A stretch of DNA of 64,000 nucleotides from Eutypella sp. D-1. Lineage: Eukaryota; Ascomycota; Sordariomycetes; Xylariales; Diatrypaceae. Shown piece by piece: positions 21,264-30,948 of the stretch. The notes under the pieces are model-generated. The model was not told where the DNA came from. It did not search any database and saw only the letters and a program-made list of their open reading frames with translations. The number at the start of each line of letters is the position of its first letter. Positions within the stretch are counted from its first letter, which is position 1. Position numbers and translations under genes: made by a program. Location: positions 1,178,001 to 1,242,000 of the forward strand of contig JAJTTP010000005.1 of the NCBI GenBank assembly GCA_023313575.1. The letters are read 5' to 3'.

Positions 21264-23830
21264 ATGAGTAGGGAGGAGCTCATCAGGCGGGCGTGGGATC
21301 TGGCAGAGTTCGATCTGGTCACGGATTCGCAGAGTCCGCTCCACAATGCCATACCTAGCGAGTCTTATCAGGGGCTCGGCGACCTGGATACACTGGCCGA
21401 GACGGACCACACCCACGCCCCCGAGGTCACGTATATCCCGTACAGGAGACCGGGACCCAGTCATCCCCCGCCGGTCTCAGCGCAGCTGGAGTCGCAGCCC
21501 GACCGCTTGCCCAAGGCATCATCTTATACGTACGATTCAGCCTACGAGAAGGTAGCCGCTATTCTTGGGGGTGCGACCGACCGCGTTGTTAGTAGCCTCG
21601 CCGACCTCGGGTTGGCTTTGGCGGGGCGCGACGCCGCTGATCGTCATGGCGACACACCTCATCCGAGGCTAGTATCTACGGTTCAAGAATCGGACGTGTC
21701 GTTTCGGCCCAGGCCTGAGCTGTGGGAGGTTCTAAAAAATACGTAAGGACAGAAACGGTTCCGAACTTTTCATTTGGGGTAACGGCTACTGACGTGCCGT
21801 GTAGTCCTAAGAGCGTGGAAGATCTCATGGGAGACTGGCCCACCCGGCTACTCCACATCCCCAGCATGACCTCGCTCGAGTGGAAGGCCGGCAACCGCTA
21901 CGGTGATCACCAGGAACCGAGGTACGCGGTGCTGTCGTACACGTGGGGGCGCTGGGAGCTGCGGTGTGAGCACGAGCCTCCGTGCGCGGCGCTCGGGGTT
22001 CAGGGGATGGACTGGGGGATACCGGCCGTGTGTCCGCGGCTCTTCACCGTCGATATGTTCGAGGAGGTGCTTGCGAGCGTTGCGGCGCGCGCCCGCCTGG
22101 ACTTCATCTGGCTCGACGTCGCCTGCATCGACCAGCGCCCGGGGTCCGCGGAGAAGGCCCGGGAGATCGGCCGCCAGGCCAGGGTCTTCGGCCGCGCGGA
22201 GAAGGCCTTCATCTGGCTGCTAGACCCGCGACCCTCGTCGCCCGTCCCGTGCTGCGGCACGTCTCTCATGTGCGGCGACGGCTGCCTTGTCCCGGCTGAA
22301 CTTGAGAAGTGGCGCAGAAGAGAAACGTTCGAGCGTAGTGCCCAGCCCGCAGGCTCTTCGAACCAACCTCAGAAGTGGCATTCCTCCGACGATATAGTGG
22401 ATCCTCATTTTGTCTTCCGACGGCTCCAGATGACGTCCCAGGCGCTCGAGCAGGCTCATCAAGAGTGGCTTTCCCAACATGCTTCCGGAAGAACAAAGCC
22501 TGTACAGCAGCAGCAGCAGCAGCAGCAACAGCATTCATCATCAGAGGACTTGCACAACGTGGCCACGGCCGCGGGCGCGATAGCCTCGCTCACGAGCGTG
22601 CCGTGGTTCAGCTCGACGTGGACGCTGCAGGAGGCGTTCATCCAGCCGACGGCGGAGTTCCTAGACCGCGAGGGGCGGATCCCACTGTCGGACGAGGGCG
22701 CGCCATTCTCGCTGCGCGACCTGCTGGCGTGCTGCCGGCGGATCCACCGGCTGTACTCGGCGTCGGCGCAGCCGCTGGCGGGGCGCGGCGACCGCAACGA
22801 GCACATCGTCATGAAGCGCGCCTCGGTGCTGGCTATCGAGCGCACCGGCTTGCAGGCTCTGGCCGATCGCGACCGCATGACTCTCTACGCTTGCGCCCAG
22901 CTGCGTCACGCCCGCAGCCGCAACGACTGGGTCTACGGTATCATGCAGGTATGGGGCTTTCAGCTAGGGGAGGCCGCTAGGGCCCCGCGTGGCAAAGAGG
23001 ATGACGGCGGAGTTGGCGGTGACGAGCAAGCGGGATCGGCCCCTCGCGAGTGGACCCTAGAGGACCTCGAGACTGAGCTCGGTAGGGCCCTGCTACGCGA
23101 CTTCCCGGTCGAGAGCCAGCTGCAGGTGCACGCAGCGGCCCCGGAAGGGCGCCAGTCGTGGCGCGTCAGCGCGCGGTCCACCACACCACTGCACCCTCTG
23201 TCGTTCACGGCCTCAGGCCACCTCAGCGGCAAGGTGGACAGGGGATCAACCGAGCTCGGCGTCCGCCGCGCCGGCGACATTGTATACGGCTATTTCAGGG
23301 GGAGAAGCTGCGCGTTCGAATCGCTCCACCAAGCCTGGACGTCCGCTGCTGCCACTGCCGGGCATAAGGTGAGCAGCGGAAGTGGGATGATGGATGCTTC
23401 CCCTAACGATAACGGCGGCGGCGGCGCCAGTCCATTTCGTCTCTCTTTGGACCATACGAACGTTCTAAACAGCTCCGACCTCATGCTCCCGTACTCGCTG
23501 CGCGACGTGCCGAACGAGAAGCAGCTCGAGGTCGCGGACACGATCGGCGCCGTCTTCCAGAGAGTCGGCCGGAGCGTCTCCGTCCTCCATCTGGCCACCG
23601 TCACACAGCCGCACGCCACCGCCGGAGTCGATCAGACGACGGCCATCGGCCTGATCGTCATGAACTGTCCCGATAGGACCGTCGGGGGGTGGCGTAAGCG
23701 CCTGGGCGTATGTCTGTGGGATGCCAACCTACCGTGTTCCGGATCGGACCCGGGCGAATGGCGGGAAGCTAATGACATTTTATCCCTGACTTCATCCGCG
23801 TGGGGGGAGGACGAATGTATCTTTGGATAA
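21264..23830 (+). CDS. HET-domain protein (heterokaryon-incompatibility type)
   Basis: Exons 21264-21742 and 21805-23830, 834 aa. The 62-nt intron has donor GTAAGG, a CTGAC branch-like site and acceptor TGTAG, and the junction reads LKNT-PKSVEDL. A HET domain starts at YAVLSYTWG (200-208), continues with FIWLDVACIDQ (260-270) and IWLLDP, and ends near PWFSSTWTLQE (about 426-436). HET proteins control allorecognition and regulated cell death in fungi; the role here is inferred. Odd points: a roughly 160-residue N-terminal extension without a known domain, a polyQ tract (about 394-402) encoded mainly by CAG inside the HET region, and a long C-terminal part without recognised repeats (no WD40, ankyrin or NACHT). 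Splicing makes one gene of what would otherwise be two overlapping ORFs. Confidence 0.86.
22501..22534 (+). repeat. CAG/CAA repeat coding polyglutamine
   Basis: A run of mostly CAG codons encodes nine Gln in a row inside the HET gene, between the second HET motif and the WTLQE motif. Such tracts are length-variable between strains in other fungi; whether this one is variable is unknown. Confidence 0.8.
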
Positions 23831-25025
23831 GCAGTGTTTGAAGTGGATTCAGACATCGTTTGCACAAGACCCCCAGTGATATATATTCTCACTCCTATCT
23901 TAATTATCCGAGTGAATAACACAACTCCGAGCACCCAATACAAAACAAGCCCTATTCTAGATGTCAGTTTTATAGCGCCACGTCTTTAATGATCCGAAAG
24001 ACTTTGTGACCCCCCTTTTTTCCCCACGTCATTCACTTTCGAGAGCCCGCGCTTGGCGAGGAGGTCGGCGCAGCTCCCTTCGGTGCGGTGGACATGCCAG
24101 ATTTTGAGCCGGATGCGGGATGCCGCGTAGTTGGTGACTTGATTCATCAGTCTCGTCCAGAGATCTATGTTCTTAACGGCCTGGCCGCGGCCCACTCGTT
24201 CAAAAAGGAAAAAAAGGGAGGGGGGGGGGGGGTTGCACTGAATACTGCAGTCCACGTGACTTATTACATTTCAGTTGGTTTTTTTGAAATCAGAGTAGTC
24301 GGGGTGACGGAGTAGAGGGCGTAATTAATAAATACTTATCATAAAGTTGTAGATTGTAACCTGGGAATTTCCTTGGGCGACTAGTCATCCACCACAACTG
24401 CAACCACGCGTGGGCAGTCAGGCAGTCTCACAATGAAGTTACTTACAACTTGGTAGCGTTTGTCCTTCTGGCGCAATTAGGGGCACTAAACAAGGGGGGC
24501 CTTGAAACTTCTATCTCGGGCCTGCTCGGGGAAGGTGAGCCAGACTTGTCACTTCGCACCGAGGTCTCCGAAATTGGAGATTTCTATGGATTGGATTTGA
24601 AGGGCAGATAGATGATGACAGACATGAGCTACACTGGCTCTTTTCGAGGACTTATATAGGTCGACACACTCTACACATGTACCTAGCTAGCTAGCTAAAT
24701 ACCAGCTGGCCCTACCTAAATCTCATCCACACGCCCCTCCAACTCCTATATTGACAGCCGCGGCAGCGGTGGTGAAACATCCACAAGCCGTGATAAATCA
24801 AGATCTCCCTTCCTCTCTCCAGCCCCCAAGGTATCTACTTCGGCCGTTGCCTCTATACGGCAGAGGCTGGGCTTCGAAGCCCGTAAAGAAACAACCACGC
24901 TCACTCAGCTGCCGATACAATGATATCTGCGGAAGGTTAGGGGAAAACTCCTTCCGGCCCCCAGCCTCCCCCGCAAAAGGCGCCCCAGCGCGACGTATCA
25001 ATCAATTAACGAATCAATCAATCAA
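23831..25025. other. spacer with RNase H relic
   Basis: Spacer between the HET gene and BZZ1. Apart from the RNase H relic at 23986-24201, nothing coding is evident. A poly-G/poly-A block (about 24205-24232) abuts the broken end of the relic. Near 25005-25032 lies an AATC microsatellite that contains the BZZ1 stop codon. Confidence 0.5.
23986..24201 (-). pseudogene. 5'-truncated RNase H-like fragment
   Basis: The last ~70 codons of a fungal RNase H-like protein can be read: GQAVKNIDLWTRLM, RLKIWHVHRTEG and ADLLAKRG correspond to the C-terminal part of the RNase H fold (VKN.DLW ... WHV.R ... ADxLAKxG). Codons are coding-like and open to the stop at 23986. Upstream, the frame runs into homopolymers (poly-T and poly-C on this strand, about 24205-24232), and no N-terminal RNase H half (TDG, DSEYV motifs) was found. 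It is therefore probably a relic or partial duplicate. An undetected upstream exon is the alternative. Confidence 0.55.
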
Positions 25026-25033
25026 TCAATCAA
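25005..25033. repeat. AATC microsatellite spanning the BZZ1 stop
   Basis: Five to six AATC units. On the minus strand this reads (TGAT)n, and the BZZ1 stop codon TGA (25028-25026) is the first TGA of the run. Confidence 0.8.
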
Positions 25034-27484
25034 CAGCGACCTGGACGTAACTGGCAGGGACGCTCTTGGTAGCGCCGCCCTTCTCGACCTCGACCCAGCC
25101 GTCGCCGGGGTCGTCCTTGATGAGGACGAAGCGCTCGCCCTCCGCCATGCTGTGCTCCGCGTCGCTCTGCGCCGCGTACCCGTAGAGCGCGACCACGTAC
25201 CGGAGCTTCTTGGCCCCGCGCCGCGGCGCCACCGCCGGTCCTTTCCTCTTGGCGCCGGGAGACGGCGCGCCCGCTGCTGCTGCTGTTGTCGCCGTCCCCA
25301 CCGATGACCCCGAGTTCGAGTACGTAGAGCCCGGCCGGTTGTTGTTGACCGACGACCCTGTGCCCTGCGGCGCGAGCGGCGCCGCGGAGATCTCGAGGTA
25401 CGTCGCGGGCACCAGCCCTTCCTTGTACCCGAGCCGGACCTTGACCCAGCCCGATCCGTCTGGTTTGACGTGTGAGCCATTGCTGATCTGATCTGTTCTT
25501 GAAAATGAAAAATGGCGGAGAAGTTAGAAGAAAAAGAAGACTTACCGTCAGGTTCGAGTATGACGACGTCCCGCCCCTCGGGAACGGAGATCTCACCGGC
25601 ACCGTTCGCCTCGAAGCCGTACAGCATCTTGCCCTTCTGCTCGGGGGCGCGGGATGGGGCGGGACCGTTGACGGATTCGGCCGGCAGCTCGCTGATGTAG
25701 CTGGTCGGGGGCGGGGCCATGATGCGGGGCTTCTTAGGCGCGGCGGTTGCAGGTGGCCGGGGGCCCGAAGGTTCCGGGGGCGTCTCCTCGGGTGGAGACG
25801 GGGTGTGTGCCGTTACGGTGGAGCCGCTGACGGACCGGCGGGCGCTCGCCGCGTAGCCCGAGCTCAGGGAGGTCATGGTGTTCGATCGAGTGAGATCCGG
25901 CAGCTCGGCGACATGTTCTGGCGGGCCGCTAGGCGCCAATAATGACCCGGCAGCCGCTTGTCGCTCCGCCTTGTACTTCTTGCGTTCCTCCTTGGACAGC
26001 TCGCCCGGACACTCCGCCGGCACCTTCATCTGGCATTTGTTGTGGCAGGTATAGCCGCAATCTCTGCAGTCGAAGCCCTTGGCCGACAGGCCCCATATCC
26101 TCTCGCCGCAGAGATCGCAATTTGTAGGGATCTTAAATGTCTGCGCCTTGAAATTATGATTCTTAGCGCCCAGCGTGACGTCTCCGATGACCGACGTGAT
26201 AGTTGATGTCTCGACCTCGGCCGTCAACCGTTTCCGATCCGTCTGGTGTAGATCCCCTTGCAGGTCGAATATCTGAGAGACGACCTGTACCTCGTCCTTA
26301 TTTTCCCTGCCTTCCCGGATCGCATTCTTGACACGCCTGACCGTCTCAACATCCCTCTTCTTCTTGTCTACCTCGCGACGCAAATCGCCCAGCTGACCCT
26401 TCGACTTGTTCAAAACATTGCGCAGGTAGACCTTCGCGGGCTCGTCGGTGACCATGATATCATCGTCGTGCCACACGGGGCTAGGCTCGAAGATCTTGTC
26501 CGGGGGTTCCTGCCACGAATCTAGATTGTGTCGTATATACATCATAGTGTCTAGATGAGGCTGGTTCCTGGTAATCTCCTGGGTTAGATGATCAATGAGA
26601 CCTTGGCTATTTTGCAGCATAGTAGTCTCTAGTCCGGCGGCGGTGGTCCATAAGGCGTTCATTCTGAGGGTGCGGAACTCGGCAAGGTCCTGAAGGCTAT
26701 TGAGCAACTCGGGCACATATTCGTGGTAGTAGCGCTCCTTCAGCTTATTGGTGACGTTGACGGCTATGAGATAAGTGTTTTTAACATTATTGGAGTCTTG
26801 CAACTGTTGCTGGTATTGACTCTGAGCCTTGGCCTTGTCGAAGGAGGACTCGGTCTTCTTCCGCTTGCTCTCGAGTTCCTGGCAGGCGGCGTCGTATTTC
26901 CCCTTAACCTTGCGCAGTTCGGCGTAAGAAGAATCCCTCTCGGCCTCTAGCTTGGCGGCATAGTCGGCATGGCGCTTCCGCAGCTCTTCGAATTTAGTGG
27001 CATAATATTTTAAGGGGTCGGCAACCTTGGCTATCAAGTCGTTCCCGTATTTCTCGTGTTCGGAGGCGCGGGACTCGAGAGTGGTGAGGTGGGTGGTCCA
27101 GATGGTCAGGGAGGCGTTCTCGAGGGAACCGGGGGTCATGGAAGGGGTGTCGCCGACGCTGAGACTGGCAGACTTTTTATTCTTCTTGTCGAAATACTTC
27201 TTTGCCAGGGCATTGAGCTTTGCGCTATACTCCTTCTCGATAACGCTGCGTTCGCGGTAAAAGCCCTGGATGTCGTCGAGCCAGGCAATGCCGTTGCCGA
27301 CCCAGACATTTGCGGGTTTGAAGCCATCCTGTCGTTGGGGGGGAAAGGCGACGGGAAGGGTTTGGTTAGATCAGATGTCAAGAAGAAAAGAAGGAAAGAA
27401 AAGGAAACAAGTTTTTTTTCTTTTTTTTCTCTTACATACCTTCAGTTCGGCGCCGAAGGTCGGGGCAACGTCGACCTCGGCCAT
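25026..27484 (-). CDS. BZZ1: BZZ1: F-BAR, C1 and two SH3 domains
   Basis: Actin-nucleation/endocytosis adaptor that binds membranes through F-BAR and WASP-pathway proteins through SH3 domains. Exons (minus): 27484-27440, 27328-25546, 25459-25026; 753 aa. Exon 1 encodes only 15 residues (MAEVDVAPTFGAELK) and joins to DGFKPANVWVGNGIAWLDD, the start of the F-BAR domain (to about 290). A long coiled stretch is followed by a C1 domain (about 406-455) with H-x12-CDLC...C..C..TCHNKC spacing. SH3-1 is at about 585-640 (LYGFEANGAGEIS, split by intron 2 at EPD-DGSGW) and SH3-2 at about 695-753 (VALYGYAAQSDAE). Domain order is that of filamentous-fungal Bzz1; yeast Bzz1 lacks an obvious C1. Divergent from DBP5 across 1.8 kb. 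Confidence 0.93.
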
Positions 27485-27802
27485 ATCCACGCCGCCGGCA
27501 GCTGTCTGCTCACTCGCTCGCTTGTTCACTGAGATAAAACGCTTTCAACCCAGCAGGAGGAAAAAGAGATCGCGAGTTCCAAGACGACAGACAGCCCCCG
27601 AGCCAGTTTAATAACTTAATTACGGGTCGTAAATTGGATGTAACTCAGGTCGCGTGGGATCTCGGGACGTAAGGAAGAAGAGAAGAAAAGCGCCCCGAAG
27701 ATTGTCTAGAAGATGAAAATGAGTACCTAGGTTGGTAGGAAGGAGCATATAAATTAAATTTAATCCGTACACCACAGCGAGCCATCCGTGAATACCATCA
27801 TG

Positions 27803-27830
27803 TGAATGAATGAATGAATGAATGAATGGA
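27803..27830. repeat. GAAT microsatellite
   Basis: About six GAAT units followed by GGAT units, in the spacer between BZZ1 and DBP5. Confidence 0.8.
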
Positions 27831-29205
27831 TGGATGTCCGTCCGTCCCTTGGAGTTTTTGTTGGTTAAGGGTTATTATGAGGTGACCCCGGGCCCAGTAT
27901 GTACTTAGGTATGTATCCTGTCCTTTGTGCATCCACTCCAGGCATTACGCAGCAGCCAACCTTCTTCAGTGGTAGCATAGCCCACCCACCTGCCCACCTG
28001 CCCACCTGCACTTTACCATGCGCGCGCATGATGAGTGCCCAGCCCAATTTAGTGCGCTGGGTTGTTGCCAAGGGGACGGTCAAATCACTTTAACGGGATA
28101 CCAGTCTATGTATCCCGTCTACCTAGGTACCTACGTAGGTAGTATGTACGGATAGCCTTATCACAACTGGTCACAGCTGGAGAGCGGACTTATCCTCCGT
28201 GGAGACGCTGAGATGACGCACTTGACAGCTGCCAAACGCGGCCTCCGGAAGATAGGCACAGCCAGTCAGTAGGTCCCGTCGCAGGGATTATCCTACACTC
28301 GGTCTAGTCGGTAGCTAGCAGGCTAATTAGCGCCGTTACGCTCTGTATTTCCCCCTCCCCTCCCTCTTTCCCTATGTGCCCCGCGTCTGGTACTTCAGGC
28401 ACCTTAAAGGAGGTACCGGAACGGCTGGGGCTTGTTGGGCAGGGCTGGTACGAGGAGGCATTTCAGGTGTATATGCATGTATGCTGTTTAGGCATGTACC
28501 ATTGTAAAGAATTACCCCACCAAACAGAACAATCAATTATCCCCTCTAGGCCCCTTCAGCCCCTCGAAGTCTACCTACTTAGGTACCCGACAGTAGCTTG
28601 ATTCGATAACGATAACCTGGCAACTTTGGAAAAGGCTGAAAACAGCTGGAGCTACCTAGGTAGGCATTTCTAGGTCTAGACGGGAGTTGATCGTAGCCCT
28701 GGAGCTTGAATTCTTATGACATTTTTGTGGGGATTTACATACCTGACCTGAAGTAACCTTAAAACCTACTTTGGTACATACCACTCCCGTTCTTCCCAAA
28801 ACAACATCAGAAGTCATCAGAAGTCAGAAGAACAACAACAACACCACCAGGAATCCCGACTTTGGACTCCTGATTCCTGGGCATTTTTGAGGGGGCGGAA
28901 AGTTCATCAAACAAAGGCACTTACTTTACTGACTCCATTGATATCCGGTAAGCTTGTATATACCTAAAAACACAAAACACACAAACACTTCCCAAGTTGC
29001 TCGCTCATACATGCCCATCGCGTTTCTTCCTGCCCTTTCCTCTTCCTTTCTTTCCTTTCTTGCTTCATTCACCTTTTACTTTTCGTCAACCTGAGACTTT
29101 GTACTAAACTGAATAAAGGGATTCGGAGATAACAACCACCAAGTTCTCTTCCGTCCAGTCGTCCATCCACCCTCTTCTCACGGTTCGCGATCTTACTTAC
29201 CTCGC

Positions 29206-29250
29206 CTACCCTCTTTCATAATACCCTCTTTCATAATACCCTCTTTCATA
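29206..29250 (+). repeat. three tandem 15-nt units in the DBP5 leader
   Basis: The unit ATACCCTCTTTCATA occurs three times in direct tandem (the first with one C for A), 39 nt upstream of the DBP5 start codon, and so probably lies in its 5' UTR or core promoter. The units are pyrimidine-rich. Confidence 0.85.
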
Positions 29251-29288
29251 ACCGTATCCCCACCTCATCTTCTACGCCATCATCCACC

Positions 29289-30948
29289 ATGGCCGACTCC
29301 CAACCTACCGATTCGAAACCTGCCGATGTCGCCCCTGCCGATGCCGATGCCGCCCCCGCAGATGTCGGTCTTGACGCTGCCCAAGTTGACGGCGCTCAAC
29401 CCATCACCTCGTCCTTGCAAGAGCCCGAATACGATGTCCAGGTCGAACTGAGCGAGCTCCAGCAGGATACCGAACATCCTTTGGCTTCCGCTACTTCCTT
29501 TGAGCAGATCGAGGGCTTGTAGGTTTACCTCCTGTTTACCTCCTGATGGGACAATAATGGACAATAATGTGCGCGCGTGTTGCTTACAATTATTCTCTTG
29601 GTTGTTTCTAGGCCTCCCTATGTCCTCCGCGGTTTGTCAAGCTTGGGCTTTCAGAAACCCTCCAAGGTCCAGGAGAAAGCTCTCCCCTTGATGTTATCCA
29701 ATCCTCCTCGTAACATGATCGCCCAATCCCAATCCGGAACTGGCAAGACCGCCGCCTTCGTCACCACCGTCCTTTCCCGCGTCGACTTCTCCAACCCCGA
29801 GCAGCCTCAAGCCCTCTTGCTAGCCCCTAGCCGAGAGCTCGCCAGGCAGATCCAAAGCGTTGTCGAGAGCATCGGAAGACTATGTGAGAATCTCATCGTC
29901 ACCGCCGCTATCAAGGGGGCTTATTCCCGCACCGACCATGTGAAGGCTGCTGTCGTCGTCGGAACCCCTGGTACTGTGTGCGATCTCATTCGATTCAAGC
30001 AAATGGACACCTCCCAGCTGAAGGTCCTCGTTATTGACGAGGCCGACAACATGTTGGACCAACAAGGCTTGGGTGACCAGTGCATGAAGGTGAAGAGGTG
30101 AGTAGTCGCTTTTCTCTGCGTCTCTGACTTTGTTGGTTGCTTTCAATGCTGACTGCGCGCTCCCAGAATGTTGCCGAGAAACGCGCAAATCTTGCTCTTC
30201 TCCGCCACTTTCCCCGACAGGGTCATGAAATATGCGCAAGGCTTTGCGCCCAACGCCAATCAAATCAAGTTGAAGAAGCAGGAACTCACCGTCAAGGGTA
30301 TCTCTCAGATGTACATGGATTGTCCTTCCGAGGCGGATAAATACGACATTCTCTGCCAGCTGTACGGCCTGATGAACGTCGGCTCATCTATCATCTTCGT
30401 CAAGGTAACTAACAAACATATATCACGTACGGTAACAGCTCCGACATAGCGATGCTAACAAGCAGTAGACACGCGACAGCGCCGATAAGATCCAGGATCG
30501 CATGACTAAAGATGGTCACAGGGTTGCCGTGCTTCACGGTGCCTACGATGGAAAGGAGAGAGATCAGTTGCTGGATGATTTCCGGACGGGTAAATCCAAA
30601 GTCCTCATCACGACCAACGTCCTCGCTCGCGGAATCGACGTATCGACGGTGTCTATGGTAATCAACTACGACATTCCGATGAAAGGGATGGGCGACCAGA
30701 TGCACGACACCGAGACGTACCTGCACAGGATTGGACGAACCGGCCGTTTTGGTCGGGTGGGTGTGAGTATCACGTTCGTGGCGGACAAGAAGGGTTTTAT
30801 GGCTCTCAGCAACATTGCCAAGGACCTCGAGATCGAATTGGTACAACTCCTGCCCAGCGACTGGGATGAGACGGAGAAGCAGGTTCACCGCGTCATCAAA
30901 TCGAGTCGCGCCCAACCAGACTTTGTCCCGGGCGCGGCACCCGCCTAG
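29289..30948 (+). CDS. DBP5: ATP-dependent RNA helicase Dbp5 (DEAD-box)
   Basis: mRNA-export helicase acting at the cytoplasmic face of the nuclear pore; in yeast it is activated by Gle1-InsP6. Exons 29289-29518, 29612-30097, 30167-30404, 30469-30948; 477 aa. Motifs in order: Q motif (GFQKPSKVQ), I (SQSGTGKT), Ia (PSRELARQ), II (VIDEADNML), III (FSATFPD), IV (SIIFVK), V (ARGIDV) and VI ([11 protein letters not shown]). The N-terminal ~75 residues are Ala/Asp-rich and low complexity, as usual for Dbp5. The end ([11 protein letters not shown]) also fits the family. ATG 29289 is in a strong context (catccaccATGG). All introns are short (62-93 nt). Confidence 0.96.

Larger units (their letters stand above)
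27485..29288. other. divergent promoter region BZZ1/DBP5
   Basis: 1.8 kb shared between two divergent genes. No gene seen. It contains a GAAT microsatellite near 27803-27830, TACCTAGGTACC palindromes at about 28118-28145 and 28650-28665, and CT-rich leader DNA from about 29030 onward. Confidence 0.6.

Noticed and set aside
21722..21805. Separate start for the HET domain at the GTG near 21722
   Set aside because: It is not an ATG, and a good intron (21743-21804) links the upstream ORF in frame to the HET exon.
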